Assembly (NCBI GenBank): GCA_963170055.1
Contig: CAUJGJ010000416.1
Coordinates: 117,501-162,500 of the forward strand
Origin: Halisarca cf. caerulea
Lineage: Eukaryota > Porifera > Demospongiae > Chondrillida > Halisarcidae
Direction of reading: 5' to 3'
Length of the DNA: 45,000 nucleotides
Below, in pieces: positions 9,467 to 20,500 of the stretch (position 1 is its first letter; each line of letters starts with the position of its first letter). The notes below the pieces were generated by a model. The model had not been told where the DNA came from. It saw nothing but the letters and a program-made list of their open reading frames with translations, and searched no databases. Both the position numbers and the translations under genes were made by a program.

Positions 9467-9817
9467 CATAAACAGATACACTAATGGAAGATGACAGCTC
9501 TGAGGGAACATCAACAAAATTAACATCCCTTGCTCCACAGCTAACAACACAGGTGTAGTTACCACCGTCAGCAACACTGCTACTCAAGATGGTCAGGTTG
9601 GAAGACCGATCATTGTAATTGCTAACAACAAACAATCCTGCTGATGCTGGTGTTAGGACACTAGGTACAGAAAGGTCCTCTGAGTAGATCAGACTACCGT
9701 CCTTGTACCAACCTACATAGTAAGATGAGCTATTCCAACTGCATTGGAGGGTCATGTTAGATTGAGAAGAAACACAGTTCTCAATGGAATCTGATGTTAC
9801 TGTTGGAACAGGCATTG
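9467..9817 (-). CDS. Receptor exon: Ig domain, array copy 3
   Basis: A 351-nt phase 1-1 exon at a distance of exactly 796 bp from copy 2, with the same predicted residues (SNMTLQCSW, VVSNYNDRSS, DGGNYTC). Same donor, TATG/GTAAGT. Confidence 0.92.
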
Positions 9818-9884
9818 CTGAAAAGGGACAAAGGCAATTCGCTAAAGACAACATCACAAACGTATCACACAGAAAGAAACTCAC

Positions 9885-10193
9885 TGCTCTCTCGCGTGTT
9901 GAACTCCACTGTAGATGGGGATCCCATATGTACTTTGTTGGATGCTGACAGACTAGTGTTGTATGACACACAAGATGTCAGGTTGACCATTTCCACCATT
10001 TCCATTGCAGTGGTCACACTCCTTGAGGTACCATTGATACTCAAAGTGTAGTTCAAGGAGGATGAGTTTCCGTTGGATGGGATACCTGTAGGGTTTTCAC
10101 CAACTAGTCCACTCCACGTAAACATCACTGTTACTGGATTCACGTCGTTTGTCACTACCATTGACGACAAGTTAGCAGGAGGATCGGGAGGAC
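9885..10193 (-). CDS. Receptor exon: FN3 domain, array copy 3
   Basis: A 309-nt phase 1-1 exon. It is almost identical to copy 2 but has GENPTG where other copies have the sequon GENATG, so one N-glycosylation site is kept or altered only in its second position. The acceptor is CGATTGTCCAG. Confidence 0.9.
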
Positions 10194-10261
10194 CTGGACA
10201 ATCGGGTACACAATCACTCAATGGACAAAAGACAAGATTCCATCAAAACACACGTACTTAC

Positions 10262-10612
10262 CGTAAACAGATACACTAATGGAAGATGACAGCTCTGAGG
10301 GAACGTCCAAAAACTTAACATCCTTTGCTCCACAGCTAACAACACAGGTGTAGCTACCACCGTCAGCAACACTGCTACTCAAGATGGTTAGGTTGGAAGA
10401 CCGATCATTGTAATCACTAACAACAAACAATCCTGCTGATGCTGGTGTTAGGACACTAGGTACAGAAAGGTCCTCAGAGTAGATCAGACTACCGCCCTTG
10501 TACCAACCTACATAGTAAGATGAGCTATTCCAACTGCATTGGAGGGTCACGTTAGATTGAGAAGAAACACAGTTCTCAATGGAATCTGATGTTACTGTTG
10601 GAACAGGCATTG
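10262..10612 (-). CDS. Receptor exon: Ig domain, array copy 4
   Basis: A 351-nt phase 1-1 exon with donor TACG/GTAAGT. Copy-specific residues: WYKGGSLIYSED (Gly for Asp in the C-C' turn), DGGSYTCVVSCGAKDVKFLD. Otherwise as the siblings. Confidence 0.92.
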
Positions 10613-10679
10613 CTGAAAAGGGACAAACGCAATTCAGTAAAGACAACATCACAAATGTATCACACAGAAAGAAACTCAC

Positions 10680-10988
10680 AGCTCTCTCGCGTGTTGAACT
10701 CCACTGTAGATGGGGATCCCATATGTACTTTGTTGGATGCTGACAGACTAGTGTTGTATGACACACAAGATGTCAGGTTGACCATTTCCACCATTTCCAT
10801 TGTAGTGGTCACACTCCTTGAGGTACCATCGATACTCAAAGTGTAGTTCAAGGAGGATGAGTCTCCGTTGGATGGGATACCTGTAGCGTTTTCACCAACT
10901 AGTCCACTCCACGTAAACATCACTGTTACTGGATTCACATCCTTTGTCACTACCATTGACGACAAGATAGCAGGAGGATCGGGAGGAC
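10680..10988 (-). CDS. Receptor exon: FN3 domain, array copy 4
   Basis: A 309-nt phase 1-1 exon with PPAILSS and VTKDVNP variants. It ends AGCT/GTGAGT instead of AGCA/GTGAGT, so the split codon shared with the next Ig exon becomes serine rather than threonine. Confidence 0.9.
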
Positions 10989-11058
10989 CTGGACAATTGG
11001 GAACACACAATCACTCAATGGACAAAAGACAAGATTCCATCAAAACACATGTACTTAC

Positions 11059-11409
11059 CGTAAACTGATACACTAATGGAAGATGACAGGTCTGAGGGAA
11101 TGTCAACAAAATTAACATCCCTTGCTCCACAGCTAACAACACAGGTGTAGTTACCACTGTTAGCAACACTGTTACTCAAGATGGTCAGGTTAGAAGACCG
11201 ATCATTGTAACCGCTAACAACAAACAATCTTGCTGATGCTGGTGTTAGGACACTAGGTACAGAAAGGTCCTCTGAGTAGATCAGACTACCGTCTTTGTAC
11301 CAACCTACATAGTAAGATGAGCTATTCCAACTGCACTGGAGGGTCACGTTAGATTGAGAAGAAACACAGTTCGCAATGGAATCAGATGTTAGAGTTGGTG
11401 TAGGTGTTA
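11059..11409 (-). CDS. Receptor exon: Ig domain, array copy 5 (N-terminal)
   Basis: A 351-nt phase 1-1 exon. More diverged at its start (TPTPTLTSDSIANC in place of PVPTVTSDSIENC) and in strand F (NSGNYTC). The acceptor region is also diverged (TTCTTTTTCAG). It keeps the family's length and extra cysteines. It follows the FN3-like exon at 11534, the same order as in the distal pair 33567/34023. Confidence 0.9.
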
Positions 11410-11533
11410 CTGAAAAAGAAGAAAAGATGATGGATAGAGTACAACAAGAACAACTTTATTGAAATATACACACATATTCCAATGCAAATGTCATGACAAT
11501 TTTAACATTCCATTGATAGCTACTACAACTCAC

Positions 11534-11848
11534 CACTCTCGCTAGTGTTGTATGTGGTAGAATTAGCAGGGCCGTTGACGCTATCATTGGTGTTGGTAGC
11601 CATCAGGGTACCATTCAGCTCCACACAGGATGGGACGTCCTCCACAGTTAACGTACTGCTAGAGTTCAGACTAGTATTGCTGATCACTGAGCCATTGCTA
11701 GCAAACACAGTCACAATATTGTACATTATGACTCCTGTTGACTCATTCAGTTGGGTCCAAGAGTAGTTCACACTCACTGGTGCCATGTCTGTGGTAGAAT
11801 CTACTGCGGCATTGAAGATATTCACAACCAACAGACCTGGAGAGGTAC
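11534..11848 (-). CDS. Receptor exon: divergent FN3-like domain
   Basis: A 315-nt exon, phase 1-1, with acceptor TTCTCACTTGTTAG and donor AGTG/GTGAGT. It encodes VDSTTDMAPVSVNYSWTQLN (strand B/C), TLTVEDVPSCVELNGTLMAT and many NxS/T sites. Its closest relative is the exon at 34023-34322 (VDSTTDVAPVSVVYSWTQLD). It lacks the usual FN3 proline-rich start, so the domain call rests on strand pattern and exon context. Confidence 0.82.
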
Positions 11849-11944
11849 CTAACAAGTGAGAATGAAACACGTATTCACGATTGTTGTGGATTGCAGCAAG
11901 TTAAAACACAGGTATTGTGACATATGTACGTGTAGATCATATAC

Positions 11945-13040
11945 TGTAACACTACAATGACAAGTTGTGGACAGGTACAGTACAGGGTTGTAACAATACA
12001 ATGACAAGCTGTGGACAGGTACAGTACAGGGCTGTAACAATACAATGACAAGCTGTGGGCAGGTACAGTACAGGGCTGTAACAATACAATGACAAGCTGT
12101 GGACAGGTACAGTACAGGGCTGTAACAATACAATGACAAGCTGTGGGCAGGTACAGTACAGGGTTGTAACAATACAATGACAAGCTGTGGACAGGTACAG
12201 TACAGGGTTGTAACAATACAATGACAAGTTGTGGACAGGTACAGTACAGGGTTGTAACAATACAATGACAAGCTGTGGACAGGTACAGTACAGGGCTGTA
12301 ACAATACAATGACAAGCTGTGGACAGGTACAGTACAGGGCTGTAACAATACAATGACAAGTTGTGGACAGGTACAGTACAGGGCTGTAACAATACAATGA
12401 CAAGTTGTGGACAGGTACAGTACAGGGCTGTAACAATACAATGACAAGTTGTGGACAGGTACAGTACAGGGTTGTAACAATACAATGACAAGCTGTGGAC
12501 AGGTACAGTACAGGGTTGTAACAATACAATGACAAGCTGTGGACAGGTACAGTACAGGGTTGTAACAATACAATGACAAGCTGTGGACAGGTACAGTACA
12601 GGGCTGTAACAATACAATGACAAGCTGTGGACAGGTACAGTACAGGGTTGTAACAATACAATGACAAGTTGTGGACAGGTACAGTACAGGGTTGTAACAA
12701 TACAATGACAAGCTGTGGACAGGTACAGTACAGGGTTGTAACAATACAATGACAAGCTGTGGACAGGTACAGTACAGGGTTGTAACAATACAATGACAAG
12801 CTGTGGACAGGTACAGTACAGGGCTGTAACAATACAATGACAAGCTGTGGACAGGTACAGTACAGGGTTGTAACAATACAATGACAAGCTGTGGACAGGT
12901 ACAGTACAGGGCTGTAACAATACAATGACAAGCTGTGGACAGGTACAGTACAGGGCTGTAACAATACAATGACAAGCTGTGGACAGGTACAGTACAGGGC
13001 TGTAACAATACAATGACAAGCTGTGGACAAGTACAGTGTA
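11945..13040. repeat. 44-bp minisatellite, about 25 copies
   Basis: Tandem units reading ACAATGACAAGCTGTGGACA followed by GGTACAGTACAGGGCTGTAACAAT (split here), differing mainly at C/T in GCTGTGG/GTTGTGG, GGGCTG/GGGTTG and A/G in GGACAGG/GGGCAGG. The array sits in the intron between the FN3-like exon and FN3-A copy 1. Units contain no stop in any of the three minus frames, which produces three overlapping 350-435-codon frames; these are a side effect of the unit composition. Confidence 0.95.
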
Positions 13041-13049
13041 GGCCTAGAC

Positions 13050-13690
13050 AGGAAAGGGCAAGACAAGCAGAGGGTACACATACAGTACGTTATGTAGTAA
13101 ATACGCATGTACAAATATGTACAAATACATATGTACATACGTATATGGGTATACATACAGTAAACCTGACTACAACAACCATTCGAGGAACCAAGTGAGA
13201 GTGGTCTCTATAGACAGGTGGTCCTTATACAGAGGTGTGTTAGTGTGACTGAGGTGACCCACGGAGCAGTCTACAGTGGTCCTTATAGACAGGTGGTCTC
13301 TCTATACAAGTGGTCTTTATAAGACATGTTCCACTGTACGCTAGATAAATTTGTATTGATACACACACACGCGCGTGTACGCGCGCGCACACACACACAC
13401 ACATACACACAAACACACACACACACGTATTTGCACCAAAAGTACACATATAGTATAGTAAGCTTCATCCATGTTGCCCCTATACCACCACCTTGTAAGG
13501 CATTGAAGGTGCAAGGGGTTCGACGGCTGTATAATGAGAATGGACACATGATGTACATACGTACATAGAGCAGAGTACTTCAGTCTTGCCCATTGTCAAT
13601 GCCTCCATAGAATAGCGTATACAGTACTTACGTATGTACATAGGTACTTGTAGATATTGCCTATAGTACAATATACTGTTATTACTTACG
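13050..13690. other. Intron with dispersed repeat and CA tract
   Basis: 13195-13330 carries repeated GTGGTC...TAGACAGGTGGTC motifs. Related text occurs at 26265-26400 (CAAGTGGTCTTTGTAGACAG, CTACAGTGGTCTCT, CATTGTACGCG), so this is a dispersed repeat. 13363-13425 is a CA/CG-rich microsatellite. No exon is seen. Confidence 0.65.
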
Positions 13691-13697
13691 TACGTAC

Positions 13698-13988
13698 CTG
13701 GTGTGGCAATGATCACTTCTGGTGAACGAGGGCTTTCTGCTGCACGATTCGTTGTGCTGATGGCAAAAGTGTAGTTAGTGTCGGGTGTTAGTCCAACAAT
13801 GTCCGTTGTGGTAGCAGGTGCACTGATGTTTTTCACCTTGAAATTGGTGGCATCCAAACTCGTTCCATTGCTGTAGTACACTGTATACCTTGTGATTATT
13901 CCATTGGGAGTTTGTGGTGGTTCCCATACCAGACGGATAACTGTAGTACTCAGAGCTACTCCATCGAGGTTTAGTGGGGCAGTAGGAG
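13698..13988 (-). CDS. Receptor exon: FN3-A, triplet copy 1
   Basis: A 291-nt exon, phase 1-1, with donor CCAG/GTACGT and acceptor CTACTCAG. FN3 domain with VIRLVWEPPQTPNGIITRYT (strands B-C), DIVGLTPDTNYTFAISTTN (strand E-F, LxPxTxYxF signature) and a final SPEVIIATP. The copy has APLNLDG near its start, where copies 2-3 have APLNLNG and copy 4 has PPLNLTG. Confidence 0.92.
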
Positions 13989-13995
13989 CTGAGTA

Positions 13996-14070
13996 GGGTA
14001 GGATAGAGGTAGGGTAGGATAGGTTAGGATAGGTTAGGGTAGGGTAGGGTAGGGTAGGGTAGGGCTAGGG
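13996..14070. repeat. (TAGGG)n tract at the FN3-A acceptor, copy 1
   Basis: Repeats of TAGGG with TAGGA and TTAGGA interruptions. On the receptor's strand the tract reads (CCCTA)n immediately upstream of the FN3-A acceptor, so it takes the place of the usual polypyrimidine tract. Longer versions are at 15968-16112 and 18008-18152; copy 4 has almost none (20049-20061). Confidence 0.9.
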
Positions 14071-14178
14071 TAAACTTATCAAAACAGGGAAAGACTTTAG
14101 CCAAAAAACTACTAGTCTAGGCAGCTGTAACTACAGTTACTGTACACAACAGCAAACAAAGGAGTGCAAAACTGTATG

Positions 14179-14244
14179 CAGTGAAACCTCTCTAAACCAA
14201 ACTTTTCTTTGGTCCCAAGGGTGTTCGGTTTAGAAAGGTTTCAC
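14179..14244. repeat. 66-bp fold-back motif in the triplet unit
   Basis: CAGTGAAACCTCTCTAAACC and, after a short loop, its near reverse complement GGTTTAGAAAGGTTTCAC. It recurs at the same place in every triplet unit (starting 16223, 18263 and about 20170). The CAGTGNAACCTC ends resemble Tc1/mariner or pogo terminal repeats, so it is probably a minimal deletion derivative that was copied with the unit. Confidence 0.65.
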
Positions 14245-14507
14245 AAAGTGTAAAAAGAAGAAAGAAAATGCGAATACGAGGATGCTGAGGCATTGTGTGG
14301 AAAGGAGTCACGACAATCGAACTAAGTGTTCATATAGCTTGGTTTGGATTTTGTGTGTGTAATGTGCACTATAGCATCTTTGTTGACTTTAATGACTTGG
14401 TACATGTTTTATCATTGCATGGTGTGTGTTTATTTGGAAATAATTTCTCTAGTTATTGACTCCATTTGGAGGATATGTGTGTACTGTACAGCATTGTTTC
14501 AACTTAC

Positions 14508-14777
14508 TGCTTTCAGCTGTTTGCACTACTATGGTGTTGGAAGCTGCTCCTGTTCCTTCGCTGTTTGTAGCAGTTACGTTGATGGTGTAGTTGGTGAAGA
14601 AAGTCAGTCCAGTAATCTGAAGTGTTGTTTCACTCAACATAGTACTTGTGCTCATCCCGTTGTATGTTGCGGTATACATCGTCACTGTGTCTCCACACTC
14701 TTGTGGAGTCATCCATGCGAGGTCTATCGTGTCTTGTGTTTGACTGGTACTTGTCAAATTCAGTGGAGCAGAAGGTA
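14508..14777 (-). CDS. Receptor exon: FN3-B, triplet copy 1
   Basis: A 270-nt exon, phase 1-1, with acceptor TTGTATTCGATGCAG and donor AGCA/GTAAGT. FN3 domain: PSAPLNLTSTSQTQDTIDLA, then WMTPQECGDTVTMYTATYNG, then LQITGLTFFTNYTINVTATN (Y/N-rich E-F region). The shortest FN3 module of the triplet. Confidence 0.92.
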
Positions 14778-14914
14778 CTGCATCGAATACAACAAGAGAG
14801 GGAGAGGGGGAGGGGAGGGTTATAGTGTTGATGATGCAGATTTAGTGTGAGCATTCCGTGTGTATAATGTGTGCTTGTTTGTGAGTGCTGCCCTGCAAGC
14901 TGGTGTGTACTCAC

Positions 14915-15226
14915 CATCTATGGTTGTGGTAAAGTTGACAAAGTTGCTGAAATTGGACATTGTGCCGTCGGTGCAATTCGCTTTGACCCTAGCAGAGTAA
15001 GTTGTGCATGGAGTGAGATCAGGCAGGGTGATGCTTCCAGTGCCAACAGAAGGCGATGCAGGCTGTTCTGTAGCTGTCTGTGTTATCCCTGAACTCTTAT
15101 ATTCAACTTCATAGCCAGAAATAGAGTTCGAACAGATACCATTGTTCTGCCAGTTAATAGATGCATTTCTTTGTCCAGGGATGACATTGAGTTGATCAGG
15201 AACTTGCCCATTGACCAACGTCAGAC
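14915..15226 (-). CDS. Receptor exon: FN3-C, triplet copy 1
   Basis: A 312-nt exon, phase 1-1, with acceptor AAAACTGCAG and donor GATG/GTGAGT. FN3 domain: LNVIPGQRNASINWQNNG (strand B), ISGYEVEYKSSG (strand C) and TLPDLTPCTTYSARVKANC (LxPxTxYxxRV signature). Paired cysteines ICSNS, TPCTT and KANC suggest extra disulphides. It is spliced to FN3-B over a 137-bp intron. Confidence 0.92.
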
Positions 15227-15299
15227 CTGCAGTTTTGGGTGTTTCAAAAGAACCTTGAATGCCCAGACATCACCCACATCATAGTCTTAACACATTTGT

Positions 15300-15671
15300 A
15301 CTGATACACACACACACACACACACTTTTCAGTTACATGGTGTGGGTACTTGGGATAGTAGCCATTGACTATATTATGCCCTTGTGAGAGCCACTACAAT
15401 ATTAAAGTTTGCCAATAGCACATCTGTAATCCGACACCAGGTCCTCTGCAATCGGACAACTTCCTAACCCCACACTTTTTTCAAGTCCCATTGAGTGTTG
15501 GATTAGAGAGGTCTCACTATAGAGATGTTCATCAATCAATATACGTATGTACTTCAGTCTTGCCCATTGTCAATGTCTCCATAGAATAGCATATACAGTA
15601 CTTACGTATGTACATAGGTACTTGTAGATATTGCCTATAGTACAATATACTGTTATTACTTACGTACGTAC
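15300..15671. other. Inter-unit intron of the triplet array
   Basis: Contains a short (CA)n at 15308-15324 and a fold-back pair at about 15425-15523 (GTAATCCGACACC / GTTGGATTAGAGAGGTCTCAC), typical of DNA-transposon ends. Equivalent introns occur at 17340-17711 and 19380-19751; the last copy (21300-21342) has a longer CA run. Confidence 0.7.
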
Positions 15672-15962
15672 CTGGTGTGGCAATGATCACTTCTGGTGAA
15701 CGAGGGCTTTCTGCTGCACGATTCGTTGTGCTGATGGCAAAAGTGTAGTTAGTGTCGGGTGTTAGTCCAACAATGTCCGTTGTGGTAGCAGGTGCACTGA
15801 TGTTTTTCACCTTGAAATTGGTGGCATCCAAACTCGTTCCATTGCTGTAGTACACTGTATACCTTGTGATTATTCCATTGGGAGTTTGTGGTGGTTCCCA
15901 TACCAGACGGATAACTGTAGTACTCAGAGCTACTCCATTGAGGTTTAGTGGGGCAGTAGGAG
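15672..15962 (-). CDS. Receptor exon: FN3-A, triplet copy 2
   Basis: A 291-nt phase 1-1 exon with the same peptide as copy 1 over VIRLVWEPP to IIATP; the only change is near its start (APLNLNG). The acceptor is CCTACACAG after a 145-bp (CCCTA)n tract. Confidence 0.92.
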
Positions 15963-16547
15963 CTGTGTAGGGTAGGATAGAGGTAGGGTAGGGTAGGGTA
16001 GGATAGGTTAGGGTAGGGTAGGGTAGGGTAGGGTAGGATAGGTTAGGGTAGGGTAGGGTAGGGTAGGGTAGGATAGGTTAGGGTAGGGTAGGGTAGGGTA
16101 GGGTAGGGCTAGGGTAAACTTATCAAAACAGGGAAAGACTTTAGCCAAAAAACTACTAGTCTAGGCAGCTGTAACTACAGTTACAGTACACAACAGCAAA
16201 CAAAGGAGTGCAAAACTGTATGCAGTGAAACCTCTCTAAACCAAACTTTTCTTTGGTCCCAAGGGTGTTCGGTTTAGAAAGGTTTCACAAAGTGTAAAAA
16301 GAAGAAAGAAAATGCGAATACGAGGGTGCTGAGGCATTGTGTGGAAAGGAGTCACGACAATCGAACTAAGTGTTCATATAGCTTGGTTTGGATGTTGTGT
16401 GTGTAATGTGCACTATAGCATCTTTGTTGACTTTAATGACTTGGTGCATGTTTTATCATTGGTGTGTGTTTATTTGGAAATAATTTTTCTAGTTACTGAC
16501 TCCATTTGGAGGATATGTGTGTACTGTACAGCATTGTTTCAACTTAC

Positions 16548-16817
16548 TGCTTTCAGCTGTTTGCACTACTATGGTGTTGGAAGCTGCTCCTGTTCCTTCG
16601 CTGTTTGTAGCAGTTACGTTGATGGTGTAGTTGGTGAAGAAAGTCAGTCCAGTAATCTGAAGTGTTGTTTCACTCAACATAGTACTTGTGCTCATCCCGT
16701 TGTATGTTGCGGTATACATCGTCACTGTGTCTCCACACTCTTGTGGAGTCATCCATGCGAGGTCTATCGTGTCTTGTGTTTGACTGGTACTTGTCAAATT
16801 CAGTGGAGCAGAAGGTA
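16548..16817 (-). CDS. Receptor exon: FN3-B, triplet copy 2
   Basis: A 270-nt phase 1-1 exon encoding the same residues as copies 1 and 3 (WMTPQECGDTVTMYTATYNG). Same splice sites as copy 1. Confidence 0.92.
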
Positions 16818-16954
16818 CTGCATCGAATACAACAAGAGAGGGAGAGGGGGAGGGGAGGGTTATAGTGTTGATGATGCAGATTTAGTGTGAGCATTCCGTG
16901 TGTATAATGTGTGCTTGTTTGTGAGTGCTGCCCTGCAAGCTGGTGTGTACTCAC

Positions 16955-17266
16955 CATCTATGGTTGTGGTAAAGTTGACAAAGTTGCTGAAATTGGACAT
17001 TGTGCCGTCGGTGCAATTCGCTTTGACCCTAGCAGAGTAAGTTGTGCATGGAGTGAGATCAGGCAGGGTGATGCTTCCAGTGCCAACAGAAGGCGATGCA
17101 GGCTGTTCTGTAGCTGTCTGTGTTATCCCTGAACTCTTATATTCAACTTCATAGCCAGAAATAGAGTTCGAACAGATACCATTGTTCTGCCAGTTAATAG
17201 ATGCATTTCTTTGTCCAGGGATGACATTGAGTTGATCAGGAACTTGCCCATTGACCAACGTCAGAC
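16955..17266 (-). CDS. Receptor exon: FN3-C, triplet copy 2
   Basis: A 312-nt phase 1-1 exon whose predicted residues are identical to copies 1 and 3 (EYKSSGITQTATEQPASPS). Confidence 0.92.
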
Positions 17267-17711
17267 CTGCAGTTTTGGGTGTTTCAAAAGAACCTTGAAT
17301 GCCCAGACATCACCCACATCATAGTCTTAACACATTTGTACTGATACACACACACACACACACACTTTTCAGTTACATGGTGTGGGTACTTGGGATAGTA
17401 GCCATTGACTATATTATGCCCTTGTGAGAGCCACTACAATATTAAAGTTTGCCAATAGCACATCTGTAATCCGACACCAGGTCCTCTGCAATCGGACAAC
17501 TTCCTAACCCCACACTTTTTTCAAGTCCCATTGAGTGTTGGATTAGAGAGGTCTCACTATAGAGATGTTCATCAATCAATATACGTATGTACTTCAGTCT
17601 TGCCCATTGTCAATGTCTCCATAGAATAGCGTATACAGTACTTACGTATGTACATAGGTACTTGTAGATATTGCCTATAGTACAATATACTGTTATTACT
17701 TACGTACGTAC

Positions 17712-18002
17712 CTGGTGTGGCAATGATCACTTCTGGTGAACGAGGGCTTTCTGCTGCACGATTCGTTGTGCTGATGGCAAAAGTGTAGTTAGTGTCGGGT
17801 GTTAGTCCAACAATGTCCGTTGTGGTAGCAGGTGCACTGATGTTTTTCACCTTGAAATTGGTGGCATCCAAACTCGTTCCATTGCTGTAGTACACTGTAT
17901 ACCTTGTGATTATTCCATTGGGAGTTTGTGGTGGTTCCCATACCAGACGGATAACTGTAGTACTCAGAGCTACTCCATTGAGGTTTAGTGGGGCAGTAGG
18001 AG
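17712..18002 (-). CDS. Receptor exon: FN3-A, triplet copy 3
   Basis: A 291-nt phase 1-1 exon, same sequence as copy 2 and exactly 2040 bp away, (CCCTA)n tract included. The one base difference I noticed between the units lies outside the exon, near 15591/17631 (A/G). Confidence 0.92.
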
Positions 18003-18587
18003 CTGTGTAGGGTAGGATAGAGGTAGGGTAGGGTAGGGTAGGATAGGTTAGGGTAGGGTAGGGTAGGGTAGGGTAGGATAGGTTAGGGTAGGGTAGGGTA
18101 GGGTAGGGTAGGATAGGTTAGGGTAGGGTAGGGTAGGGTAGGGTAGGGCTAGGGTAAACTTATCAAAACAGGGAAAGACTTTAGCCAAAAAACTACTAGT
18201 CTAGGCAGCTGTAACTACAGTTACAGTACACAACAGCAAACAAAGGAGTGCAAAACTGTATGCAGTGAAACCTCTCTAAACCAAACTTTTCTTTGGTCCC
18301 AAGGGTGTTCGGTTTAGAAAGGTTTCACAAAGTGTAAAAAGAAGAAAGAAAATGCGAATACGAGGGTGCTGAGGCATTGTGTGGAAAGGAGTCACGACAA
18401 TCGAACTAAGTGTTCATATAGCTTGGTTTGGATGTTGTGTGTGTAATGTGCACTATAGCATCTTTGTTGACTTTAATGACTTGGTGCATGTTTTATCATT
18501 GGTGTGTGTTTATTTGGAAATAATTTTTCTAGTTACTGACTCCATTTGGAGGATATGTGTGTACTGTACAGCATTGTTTCAACTTAC

Positions 18588-18857
18588 TGCTTTCAGCTGT
18601 TTGCACTACTATGGTGTTGGAAGCTGCTCCTGTTCCTTCGCTGTTTGTAGCAGTTACGTTGATGGTGTAGTTGGTGAAGAAAGTCAGTCCAGTAATCTGA
18701 AGTGTTGTTTCACTCAACATAGTACTTGTGCTCATCCCGTTGTATGTTGCGGTATACATCGTCACTGTGTCTCCACACTCTTGTGGAGTCATCCATGCGA
18801 GGTCTATCGTGTCTTGTGTTTGACTGGTACTTGTCAAATTCAGTGGAGCAGAAGGTA
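18588..18857 (-). CDS. Receptor exon: FN3-B, triplet copy 3
   Basis: A 270-nt phase 1-1 exon, indistinguishable from copy 2 in peptide and flanking intron. Confidence 0.92.
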
Positions 18858-18994
18858 CTGCATCGAATACAACAAGAGAGGGAGAGGGGGAGGGGAGGGT
18901 TATAGTGTTGATGATGCAGATTTAGTGTGAGCATTCCGTGTGTATAATGTGTGCTTGTTTGTGAGTGCTGCCCTGCAAGCTGGTGTGTACTCAC

Positions 18995-19306
18995 CATCTA
19001 TGGTTGTGGTAAAGTTGACAAAGTTGCTGAAATTGGACATTGTGCCGTCGGTGCAATTCGCTTTGACCCTAGCAGAGTAAGTTGTGCATGGAGTGAGATC
19101 AGGCAGGGTGATGCTTCCAGTGCCAACAGAAGGCGATGCAGGCTGTTCTGTAGCTGTCTGTGTTATCCCTGAACTCTTATATTCAACTTCATAGCCAGAA
19201 ATAGAGTTCGAACAGATACCATTGTTCTGCCAGTTAATAGATGCATTTCTTTGTCCAGGGATGACATTGAGTTGATCAGGAACTTGCCCATTGACCAACG
19301 TCAGAC
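18995..19306 (-). CDS. Receptor exon: FN3-C, triplet copy 3
   Basis: A 312-nt phase 1-1 exon, indistinguishable from copy 2 in peptide and flanking intron. Confidence 0.92.
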
Positions 19307-19751
19307 CTGCAGTTTTGGGTGTTTCAAAAGAACCTTGAATGCCCAGACATCACCCACATCATAGTCTTAACACATTTGTACTGATACACACACACACACA
19401 CACACTTTTCAGTTACATGGTGTGGGTACTTGGGATAGTAGCCATTGACTATATTATGCCCTTGTGAGAGCCACTACAATATTAAAGTTTGCCAATAGCA
19501 CATCTGTAATCCGACACCAGGTCCTCTGCAATCGGACAACTTCCTAACCCCACACTTTTTTCAAGTCCCATTGAGTGTTGGATTAGAGAGGTCTCACTAT
19601 AGAGATGTTCATCAATCAATATACGTATGTACTTCAGTCTTGCCCATTGTCAATGTCTCCATAGAATAGCGTATACAGTACTTACGTATGTACATAGGTA
19701 CTTGTAGATATTGCCTATAGTACAATATACTGTTATTACTTACGTACGTAC

Positions 19752-20042
19752 CTGGTGTGGCAATGATCACTTCTGGTGAACGAGGGCTTTCTGCTGCACG
19801 ATTCGTTGTGCTGATGGCAAAAGTGTAGTTAGTGTCGGGTGTTAGTCCAACAATGTCCGTTGTGGTAGCAGGTGCACTGATGTTTTTCACCTTGAAATTG
19901 GTGGCATCCAAACTCGTTCCATTGCTGTAGTACACTGTATACCTTGTGATTATTCCATTGGGAGTTTGTGGTGGTTCCCATACCAGACGGATAACTGTAG
20001 CACTCAGAGCTACTCCAGTGAGGTTTAGTGGGGGAGTAGGAG
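19752..20042 (-). CDS. Receptor exon: FN3-A, triplet copy 4
   Basis: A 291-nt phase 1-1 exon. The start differs from the other copies (APTPPLNLTGVALSATVIRL), adding an NLT sequon. The intron upstream lacks the long (CCCTA)n tract, so this unit may represent the state before that tract expanded. Confidence 0.92.
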
Positions 20043-20500
20043 CTGTGCAGGGTAGGGCTAGGGTAAACTTATCAAAACAGGGAAAGACTTTAGCCAAAAA
20101 ACTACTAGTCTAGGCAGCTGTAACTACAGTTACAGTACACAACAGCAAACAAAGGAGTGCAAAACTGTATGCAGTGAAACCTCTCTAAACCAAACTATTC
20201 TTTGGTCCCAAGGGTGTTCGGTTTAGAAAGGTTTCACAAAGTGTAAAAAGAAGAAAGAAAATGCGAATACGAGGGTGCTGAGGCATTGTGTGGAAAGGAG
20301 TCACGACAATCGAACTAAGTGTTCATATAGCTTGGTTTGGATTTTGTGTGTGTAATGTGCACTATAGCATCTTTGTTGACTTTAATGACTTGGTGCATGT
20401 TTTATCATTGCATGGTGTGTGTTTATTTGGAAATAATTTCTCTAGTTATTGACTCCATTTGGAGGATATGTGTGTACTGTACAGCATTGTTTCAACTTAC

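Noticed and set aside
11849..13156. Three overlapping 355-435-codon frames with YSPVLYLSTACHCIVTALYC-type repeats
   Set aside because: All three minus frames are open because the 44-bp unit has no stop on that strand and cycles through frames; this is intronic satellite.
14344..14850. 168-183-codon plus frames repeated in each triplet unit (also 16339, 18379, 20337)
   Set aside because: They are antisense to the FN3-B exons, whose minus-strand reading has clear FN3 signatures and proper splice sites; conservation follows from recent duplication.
13996..18152. Telomere or chromosome end
   Set aside because: (TAGGG)n is short, interrupted, internal and copied within an exon-bearing unit.
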